From assembly GCA_002284615.2 (NCBI GenBank), contig MU069465.1, positions 628,383-639,293 of the forward strand: 10,911 nucleotides of DNA. Direction: 5' to 3'. Source of the stretch: Dunaliella salina. Taxonomy: Eukaryota; Chlorophyta; Chlorophyceae; Chlamydomonadales; Dunaliellaceae. Numbering within the stretch: position 1 is the stretch's first letter; each line of letters opens with the position of its first letter. Of this stretch, positions 1 to 9,900 are shown in pieces. The notes beneath the pieces were generated by a model. It was not told where the DNA came from. It searched no databases and saw only the letters and a program-made list of their open reading frames with translations. The position numbers and the translations under genes were made by a program.

Positions 1-815
1 ATATGAAGGAAAAGGCACTTCTTCACAAGAGGGACATAAAGCTTGGTGTCTGAGAAAGCGCCTCAAAAAGCATGGCTTTTACAATTTTTCTTCCTTTCTA
101 CACTGTGGGCTATCACTGTTAGCAAGCCTGGCTTCTTTTACTCACAGATCTGGAGACGTCCATTTCACTGTGTAGGCAAAGAACCCTGATTGATCCCTAA
201 TTCTCTAAGAATCAGAGTCTGATGCGTCTACATTAACTGGCTGATCAGCCAATCCAAACACACTAACACCTCAGATTTCATGGGTGCTGAGTAGTATGAA
301 GATTGATGCTGCTTTTGTGAAAAGCATTGTACACTTGAGAGGAAATCTTCCACTATACAAGGGCTGCTGTGGCCATGCACACAGGAAGTCTTTTAACCTC
401 TTTTCTGTCACTTACAGGCATGCTGCACAAATCCCTACACTGGTGCAAATCACCATGAGAAGGTAAACTTTTGTTACAGCTCTGATCCACACTATGCACG
501 AAAGATGCGCGGCTGTGAGCTCACACGGACACAACGCGAGAGAAGGAGCCAACTACCAACTTAGAAAATCGCCATGTCCTTGGGCACATGTCACCAAAAA
601 AAGGAAGAAGTCTCAAGCTGGCTAGCAAAGCATGCTGCCAGCAAGAGCTCCAGGAACTCTGTCACAGAGACGGCGTAACATAAGGATTTAAATGAGGAAA
701 CAAGCCTAAACTTCTGTAGCTGTGCAATAAGGAAAAAATAATTTAAGATAACGAAAATAATAATGGCCTTGCTCTTCTCAATTCGCTGCTGGCAATTTCC
801 AAATACCCGACCCTC
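1..815. other. 3' UTR and downstream flank, no gene recognised
   Basis: On the minus strand this follows the stop codon of the GulLO-like gene, so the part next to 815 is its 3' UTR. I see no AATAAA on that strand close by. A TGTAA, the poly(A) signal used by many green algae, occurs at 474-478 (minus strand), about 340 nt after the stop, but a five-base match is weak evidence. Open frames here are short and resemble nothing I know. Confidence 0.5.
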
Positions 816-941
816 TCAATCGTGTTGTCCTTGCCCACTCTCATTGTTGATTCCAATAGCACTCTTTACGAAATTGAGCACAGTATCTTTAGCTGCGGCA
901 CTCAATGTATGCTGCAGTGAAAGGTTCTTGGCTTTGCAGAC
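816..941 (-). CDS. GulLO-like terminal exon 15 with C-terminal extension
   Basis: This exon has 126 nt, with acceptor caccctgcag and phase 0. It reads VCKAKNLSLQHTLSAAAK, continues through LNFVKSAIGINNESGQ and stops at TGA 816-818. VC supplies the last cysteine of the tail. Plant proteins, as I recall them, end within a few residues of this cysteine; here about 37 more residues follow, with a short amphipathic-looking stretch. The exon is supported by phase and the completed Cys pattern; the extension itself has no recognised function. Confidence 0.8.
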   Translation of the reverse strand, partial: VCKAKNLSLQHTLSAAAKDTVLNFVKSAIGINNESGQGQHD

Positions 942-3900
942 CTGCAGGGTGGGATAGGGGCCAAAATGAGGGGATCACTTTTCTTGTTTTCATACAATTC
1001 ATGCAATCTGGACAGGAAAAAACGCTAATGGTGCAAGACAAGGTGTCTGGCAGCAGTTGTTGAAGCCAGTTACGCATGCCAAAACGCCCATTGCTCAAAA
1101 GAAACCTCTTTTCTGACCAAACCGGCTTTTGGCCTGCTTAGGCTCTACTTTTCTTGTCTCAACAGTCATATGTATATGATGATATGCAACGCAACATGCT
1201 TTTAGGACAGTGCAAATGGCAGCAAGCAGCCCCCTTCCTCACTTTGTACTCTGGAAAGGTCGCTCCTGGGACGCACTCGTGGTTTTGCCCGCAGTGCCAA
1301 TCCTCGTCACAGTAGCACTCAGAGCGTACAGCACACCCAGGTGTCCTGAAATTAAATCATATAAGGTATACTTTAGGGATGCCTGTTTTTTCCTTTTCCT
1401 GTCCTATGTTTCGCAGGATTTTTTCCGGCAAGACAAATTAAATCATCTTTCACCATGGCTAGCGTTTTAGGCAACAGTGGTTGCTCATTTCAAGCATGCA
1501 TTCTTGCTTACATTTTTCCTCAATAAATACCAGAAACCTAAACTCTGGTTTTAAAGAAAGGAAAGTTCGTCTCACTTGATCCCCACTTCTGGGTTGATGA
1601 TGCGGGAGATCATGGGTGAAATGAAGATGCCCTCTGGATCGTACTGCTTGGCTTCCTGGAAAAAAGTCAGTGCATGTGTGCATGAGCGATGGGCGCATCA
1701 GGAAGCGCAAAAAGGAGACAGCTTATTTTTTGCCTTGCCTCACCTCGATAATGGAGTCAAACTCCGGATACTTGTATCTTGTTGGGCAAATGGGATTGAG
1801 AAAGGCCCTGCAAGCATGAATGGCAATCAATGCATGCCTCAGGGACAGAACCTTCTTGACAAAGCATATCTGGGATCTTTCACCCTCTATTCAACAACCA
1901 AACTTGTTCTTGTGCTGCAAACCTTGCAAACCTCACCTCAGATTATCTATCATGCCAGGCAATCTTACACCCTCCATTCAACAACCAAACTTAATTCTTG
2001 TGCTGCAAACCTTGCAAACCTCACCTAATTCTTGTGCTGCAAACCTTGCAAACCTCACCTAATTCTTGTGCTGCAAACCTTGCAAACCTCACCTAAGATT
2101 ACCTATCATGCCAGGCAAAATCCAGGCCAGGTCACTTTTGGAGAAACTGATATATGTCTGTCCTGTACAGGCTTCACCATCACAAAAGAAACTAGTCAAG
2201 CTTGAATTTTAAGCGAAATATATGAAGCACTAGCATCTAAATGAGCTGCTTGCCATCCATTGTCGACTTTCATTGACACCAGACATGCTTTTCATCTACG
2301 GGGGCCTTCTTATGGGTGGAGTTGGCCAGGCGCGATGTGGCGGAGAATGGGAATTAAATGGCTTCTAGGAGCATGGCTGACGACCCTCCAGATCCCCATC
2401 CCATAAGCTATGCCCTTGGATTTCTCCCAGGCTAGCTGTGCCTAGTGTAGGCCGTTTGGTAAGGACCCTGCTAGCTTGCTAGCTGAGAGACCTTTCCTTA
2501 AGTAACACAGCCTTATTGGCTAGCATTTTCTTTTTCCTTTCTTTTTTCCTGCACAGCAAGAGCAGATCAGCCAGCCTCCTGTATTTCCTGAGAGAGAATA
2601 TATGAGAGAGATATACATGGAACAGCAGATCAGCCAGTCTCCTGTGTTTCCTGAGAGATTATGCATGGAATAGCAGGCAAACATTACCTGTTGCTGTTTT
2701 TCCCCCAATGCACACGTGCTTGGTATTTGCAATATGCCAGCTGTTCAACTTGGTCATAGACATGCTGATAGCTTGAGGGGTCGTCCACTTGCCATGGACC
2801 TGTGTGGACAGACATGTATCACCTCTTGTTTTGTAAACCAATTTTAAAAAGAGACTGGAGCAGAAACAAAATATATCTTGTAGAAGTGGACCGTCACTAT
2901 TTGGTGCAAATGCAAGATTGCAGAGTCTCAAAACATGTCATTTATTACACACTTGCAATCCGGCACCTGGCCAATGGCCCATGTCATTTACCGGCTTTGA
3001 CAAGTAACTAAGCAACTAGAAATTATCAATATGCATAAGGTAGGTTTGGCATTCAAAATGAACAAAACATCGTTTTGCATGAGCTCTTGCACTCCAGCAT
3101 GCTGGACTGCGCAGTACAGATATAGAGAGTCAGAGGAAAAGTGCCCCGGTGTCCGGGGGCATGGCCGACAACCCACCAGATCCCCATTTGCTCTGTTTCT
3201 TGCTTTCTCCAAGGCTGGCTGTGTCTAGCGTTGGTTTTGCAGCCCTTTAATGAGACTCTTGCTGCCTTGCTAGTTAGAGAAACCTTTTAACGCAGACAGC
3301 CTTTTGGTTTTACAGCCCTTTAATGAGACTCTTGCTGCCTTGCTAGACAGAGAAACCTTTTAATGCATACAGCCTTTTCAGGGGACATTATAGAGTCACA
3401 AATCTTTCTTGGTCACGGTGTCTATGTATGCTGTATCTGCACCTTGAGCCATATCCATACAGAGTCACAAACCTTTATTGGTCACGATGTCTATGTATGC
3501 TGTATCTGCACCTTGAGCCATATCCATATAGAGTCACAAACCTTTATTGGTCACGATGTCTATGTATGCTTTGTCTGCACCTTGAGTCATATCCATACAG
3601 AGTCACAAACCTTTATTGGTCACGATGTCTATGTATGCTGTGTCTGCACCTTGGGCCATATCCAGGGGTGAGCCTTCAGACTTTGCTCCAAACCTGCAAC
3701 GATAAATGCCAGCCAAAGAGGGGATTATGTGTCATCCAAGGTTAAAGTGATTAATTTACATACGCAAGGCAACAATACTACTGCTCAGGTGAGCCAGGTA
3801 TTCTGAGCAAAAGGATTACTATATGTATCACTTGCATCGGTACCGACACCGGTGTAGTCATTCTGAGGCATACCTTGTTGCAAAGCCAATCACAGAAAGC

Positions 3901-6900
3901 AAAGGATTACCATACGTATCACTTGCATTGGTACCAACACTGGTGTAGTCATTCTGAGGCATAGCTTGTTGCAAAGCCAATCACAGAAGGCAAAGGATTA
4001 CTATACGTATCACTGCAAAGGATTACTATACGTATCACTGCATCGATACCGACACCGGTGTAGTCATTCTGAGGCATACCTTGTTGCAAACCCAACCACA
4101 GAAAGCAAAGGATTACCATACGTATCACTTACATTGGTACCGACACCGGTTTAGTCATTCTGAGGCATACCTTGTTGCAAAGCCGATCACAGAAGGCAAA
4201 GGATTACCACACGTATCACTTGCATTGGTACCAACACCGGTGTAGTCATTCTGAGGCATACCTTGTTGCAAAGCCAATCACAGAAGGCAAAGCTGTGGGA
4301 ACTTCTTTCTGAACGACGCGACGAACATCATTCATGAAGTCCTGGGTAAAAAGAGGCAACAACTTTGATGTGAGCTGCAGCAGCTACATCAACGAGCTTA
4401 TCATCCTCTGGTTTTGCATGTGTTGAACTTGCACATCTAGGTTCTGCATCTTCTTGGTGCACTTCATATGGTAATTGCCTTTGTCTTGTCATGCATGTGT
4501 TGAGGCTGCCTCCCTCTCCTCTACGTATGCGTCGCAAGTTGCAAATTTCTGGTGAGGGACATTCATGGCTCTCTGAGCCATGTTTCATATTTCTTTTTTG
4601 AATTGATGTAGGGAGAGCTTTTCCTGCCAATGTAGATTTTTCTTTTGTGTAGGCTTAGAAAAACTCTCCCTGCGTGATTAAGTAAAGGGAGACACATGGG
4701 CTCAATACAGGCCGTGAGTCTCCCTCACCAGAGGAAGAGAGGGATATCAACGTAGATCTGGCGGGGCTCTGTATGCGGCTCTAGGGCACTGGGGTTGCGC
4801 ATCAGACACCGCAAGAAGTGCGGTGCTTTACCAGCTTCTGAGCCATATCTCCGAATGATTTGATTCCAGGGCCTTCTGGCTGTTAAAAAGAAAACTCTTT
4901 CCAGGACCAACGAGTGTGTTTGCTTTCAATGGCACTTCTGATTGATCAAAGCTTTGGGTTGATCAAAGGTTTGAGTGTAAATGGCCCCATCCACGCCCAT
5001 TAGAATTGTATGCAGAGTGATCTTTGCACCTTGGGAGGAATTTGTGTGCAGAGCTCACTGTGTTGCTGCGAGGCCGGTTGTTAGGCACCACGTCAGAAAG
5101 TTTGGGTTTCTCTGGTTGTCTGAAGGGGGTCTGATTCAGAGGGCGCCTCTGAATGGAATCTGAAACAGAGGCAAGGTGGTCTGAGTCAGAGGCTGCCGCT
5201 GTAGCAGCATCACTGAAGAGCCTCTGATGATGTTCTGAATCAGAATGAAGCTGGTCTGATTCGGACTAACATTAACTTGGACCCATCTGCCTTTTCACAC
5301 AATGTCTGAACTGCCTCTGAATCAGTGTTCGACTTCTCAGAGTCAGACCAATTCATCTAAGTTCCCATTTGCCTTGTGATGGACCCCCTGAAGGCGCTCT
5401 GAATCAGAGTAATGTTTGTCTGATTCAAACTTTGCCCCATCTGCATTTCCACACAATGTCTGAACTGCCTCTGAATCAGATTCCATTTTCTCAGAATAAG
5501 GCCAATTCATCAAGGTTCCCATGTAAAGTTCTGATGAAGAACACCCATATGTTTCAGAACTACCCTCTGAAGTGGCTTTGAGTCAGAGAGTGCTAGGCTG
5601 TGATGCAAAAGGTGGAGTGTTTCTTCACCTGCTACTGTTGATGGTGAGGAAGCATATTGCAAGACCTTTTGCCGATAATGAGGCTTATCCTCGCATGCAC
5701 AGCCTACGGATGAGCTCATTATGTACAGGGCAAGCAATGGATTATCATTATCATCACACTATAATCCGCTGCAGATAAGCACTTAAATCCCTGGTTCATT
5801 AGGAGGCACAACTGTGAACCATTAAGTCCTCAGCTTGTATCCTACACTGCTTTTTTGTTCATGTGGGGGGTCTGAATTGGGTCTGAATCAGAGAAACTTA
5901 GCGGCCAAGCTGTCTGAGAGTCTTAGTGGGTCCGGTCCAGAAAAAAAGGGGGGTCTGAAAGGGGTCTGTCTTTTGTCTGAATCAGATGCCTCCTGTGTGG
6001 CTAAGTTAGAGTCTATCAGAGGGGACCCTTCTGAATCAAAGCAGGATCAGAGAAACAAAGTGTTCTGATGCAGGCCTTGTATTTTCACAGTATTAGACTT
6101 CTATTGTGTGAGAATGACGCCTAAGAGTTTTTTTTTCTTGCAAGCGGACATGGTGAACTGAGCAATGAGTTTGGTGCCTCCTTGTTGGCTACCATTAGTC
6201 ATTGCCTTGTTGGCTACCATTAGTCATTGAACAAGAGCCAGCTCACCGGTAGGACTGCTATGGGCATGTCAACCTCTAGGAGGTTGACAGGGATCATCCG
6301 CCAAAGGCATCCACCATCAGGACCTATGCACAGTCAAATAAATTGCAATAATGCACCATCCAAGCAAGCATGAAAGGGTCAGCAGATTTGATCACAGCAA
6401 CGTACAAATTCCGGGGATAATCTAAGAGGGATGAGAAACTTCAAACTATCAGCATCAACCTTTTGGCTCTCTCTCAAGGGCTTGCCAATGCTTACAGAGG
6501 GCTGACAACATAGTCATGCATTCAGGAGGGGAAGCGAGCGTATGTGGCTTTGACTAGGCTAGCTGTGTCTAGTGTAGGTTTAGAGGGCCTTTTGGTGAGA
6601 CCTCTAGCTTTCCAATTAGGGGTACTTCCCGAATTGCACGGGACCTCTGGCCTGTGTGGAGTTTCCTCGTTTTTTCTCTTAGTATGTGGCTCTGATCCGT
6701 GCAAAAGTTGTACTGTGCTCACTCTCAACTGGCATGAGGCCCCAGGCTGCATACCTGGTACACAATAACTGCTCACTTTTGACTTGCATGGCCCCAAGCT
6801 GCATACCTGGTATGCAGTCACTGGATGCCATGACCAGCAGCCTACCCACATGCAAAATTACAATGTGCTCACTTTAAACTTGCTTGGGCCGTGAGCTGCA

Positions 6901-9900
6901 TACCTGGTACGCAATCACTGGATGCCATGACCGGCAGCCTACCCACGATGTTGCCTTCAACTGGAAGCTGCAATTTTGGGTGCACATGTAAGCACAGCAT
7001 AAGCATCTTCAATATCTCCAGGTGAGCCAGCCAGTCAAATTTTGAGGTCAACGGACGTGCTCATAGATGGAAATGGGGAGGTGTCTTCTGTGAACAAGCA
7101 TACTAATCCAAAGTTTAATCAGTTCCCTTCATGACCACTGTCACGCTCTCTTTCGTGCTTCACCTTGGTAGCCTCATCTCGGTAGTAAGGGATGAGCACT
7201 GTCTCTGCGAGTCCCAGCGCTATGTCATCCAACATCATGCTGTTTCCCAGCTTGGCGTTATCAAACTGCGTGCATGAACACATTCAGGTACCACAATAAA
7301 GCCCTGCACAGGCGTGATCAAACTGCGTGCATGAACACATTCAGGTACCACAATAAAGCCCTGCACAAACTAATCCATGATCCCCGGACCTAGCAAAGTA
7401 ATCCATGATCCCCGGACCTAGCAAACAAAATCCATGATCCCCGGACCTAGCAAAGTAATCCATGATCCCCGGACCTAGCAAACAAAATCCATGATCCCGG
7501 ACCTAGCAAACTAATCCATGATCCCCGGACCTAGCAAACTAACACATGATCCTTGGACCTAGCAAACTAATACATGATCCCCGGACCTAGCAGAGGTTCA
7601 CTTAAAAATGCGTCTTCGGGACAATTGGTAAGGGTAATTTGCTGGTCATAGATCCTCCAAAACCAAGGGACTGAAAGGCAGCAAACCTGATTGATCTCCA
7701 TTGCCAGTGCCCCACTTAAAAATGCACCTTCAGGACACTTGGTAAGTGCAATTTGCTGGTCATTGATCCCCCAAAACCAATGGACTGAAAGGCAGCAATC
7801 CTGATTGATCTCCATTGTCAGTGCCCCACTTAAAAATGCATCTTCAGGACAATTGGTAAGTGCAATTTGCTGGTCATTGATCCTCCAAAACCAAAGGACT
7901 GAAAGGCAGCAAACCTGATTGATCTCCATTGTCACTGCCCCACTTAAAAATGCATCTTCAGGACAATCGGCAAGTGCAATTTGCTGGTCCTTGATCCTCC
8001 AAAACCAAAGGGCTGAAAGGCAGCAAACCTGATTGATCTCCATTGTCAGTGCCCCTGGGCCGGATAAGATGGGCTGGTTTTCAACAATTTGGAATTCTGC
8101 TGTTCCCTTTGTGTTTGCCGGCACACTTTCTCGCGTCATAAGGACTGCCTGCCATACAGAGCAAAAGGATTTTTACAGTTATGGTCAGAACAGTCAGCAA
8201 ACATACATCTTGGTTGAGGCGTGCAGGCAAGGAGGAAAAGGGAGGTCTTTCAATGGGTTTGTTACACTACCCAGTTGCGCCAGTCAGTCTTTGTTGACGT
8301 GCTTGCAGGCCAGGAAGAGAAAGGGGCATTCATTCGAATCAGTCAGATGACCCCCCCTCAACACGCTTCTTACCTGGAAGACGTCTGGCAACCATTGAAT
8401 GAGCACAAGGTTTGGGTCTGATAGAACCTGGTGGATATCTTGCTGCAGCTGAAAATCGTGCATGCGGCGCACTGTGGATTTGATCTTGACAAGCGGCATT
8501 ACCTGCATTGCACAGTGGTATAATAAGAAAAGTCTATGCAAGCCAAAGGCCGCGTGCATTAAGGGAAGAACCCCTAACAAAAGTTAGAGGCCTCACCAGG
8601 AGGCCCTCCACCTAAACTAGACAAAACTAGCCTAGGAGAGAGCAAAATCCAGAACTAATGGGGATCTGGAGGGTTTGGTAGCCATGCCCCTGAGCGCTTG
8701 GACTCTCAGAGTGGTATGATGAAAGTGAACAGCATGTGAATCCTTCCTAGGGATACGTGATTGCCTTGCAGGTACGTCCATGACTGCAGAAGAAAACAGT
8801 AGGGCTGGTTTCATGTAACCATGCAACTCCACACTCTAGTTCATCATCAAAGTCTTGCACCCTACCTTCATGGTCATCTCGGTCACAATGCCAAAGAGGC
8901 CATTGCTGCCAATGAAACGCTTTGGGTCGTGTGTGGTGTGCAGCCTCCCCAGTGCATCAACCCACTGCAAGCGGGTGACCTGTTACACAAGTAATACATG
9001 CTCATTCAGTGCGGGCATTCACCTATTACTTTTACTTGGAAGGGGTGACTGCTACTGCGGTAAGGCGTTGAACAGGCAACTCTATCCTTATGTTGTGCTA
9101 TAGAGCAATCTTCAAGGTGTAAGGAAAGGAGAAAGCAAAATCATGCCGGCAGGAAGATTCCTTCCTGCACCGAGGAAGCAAAAGAAAATACAGGCTTGGC
9201 TGAAAGAGGTGCAGTGTTTTTTACTTTCATGCTGTACTCCATCATGATGTCTTTTTACATGCCGCCTCTGTCAGTGATAGACAAACACAAACTTGCTCTC
9301 AATTTGCTTCTTTTTCTCCTGTCCTAGGCACTTGTCCTTTTTCCCTATGGATTCACTTACCAATTGCCCGAAGCTGCTTGGCTTTGTCATAGATGATCCA
9401 TGGGCACCTGGAGGACAGGCAGGTAGAAAAAACGTGTTTGGCTGGCAGGGTGTCCCCAGTGCATGTGTTACAGCCAATCAAATTTTTCCTTAACATACAC
9501 ACATATACATACACACAATTACGTTCACATACGTGAACATGACATGTGTGTACGGGAGCAATAGCTGTAAGTGTTCCCACCTGTCATCAGCATGCCTGCC
9601 ACGGTGAGCTGCAAAGCAAGGAGTGGAGAAAAACGGAGTTGTGTCACACACGGTGCTGTGTGTTATTATTTGGCCAGCTTTGTGTTGAAAGTTTGTTAAT
9701 ACAACTTTACCACCTAGGCTGCATATCAATGCGTGGGGATGCATATTTTGAACATATTCCTGTGCAGCTTGCGGTCCCAAAGTCAAAACTTTAACCACAA
9801 CCCAACCTACATTGGAGTAGAATGGCAGGTGCTCGTAGTCCAAGGCAAGATCCATCTGATAAAGGTACTCTAAAAGCACGTTGTATGTCAAGGTAGGTCC

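Noticed and set aside
1..815. A neighbouring gene on either strand
   Set aside because: Only short open frames without recognisable motifs or convincing paired splice sites were found.
1572..1574. TGA as the end of the gene
   Set aside because: It lies within the good donor CAA|gtgaga, and in-phase exons 14 and 15 supply the expected Cys-rich tail.
1576..2028. 150-codon plus-strand open frame
   Set aside because: It is antisense to exons 12 and 13 and runs into the 34-bp array; no similarity or splice logic supports it.
4328..4630. 100-codon minus-strand open frame with a moderately protein-like composition
   Set aside because: It is not needed by the gene model, has no fitting splice phases and resembles no family I know; chance is plausible in a window this size, though it could be a decayed insertion.
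6939..7000. Possible small exon reading LPVEGNI between good-looking splice signals
   Set aside because: Exons 8 and 9 can be joined without it, and it sits at the edge of the triplicated intron block.
7371..7591. Resemblance to a CRISPR array (eight units of about 28 bp)
   Set aside because: Units are adjacent without unique spacers, and the setting is a eukaryotic intron.
7567..8139. 190-codon repeat protein gene on the minus strand
   Set aside because: Its first part is exon 7 and the rest is the 114-bp intron array, whose units differ mostly by amino-acid changes. Kept as a splicing idea, not as a separate gene.
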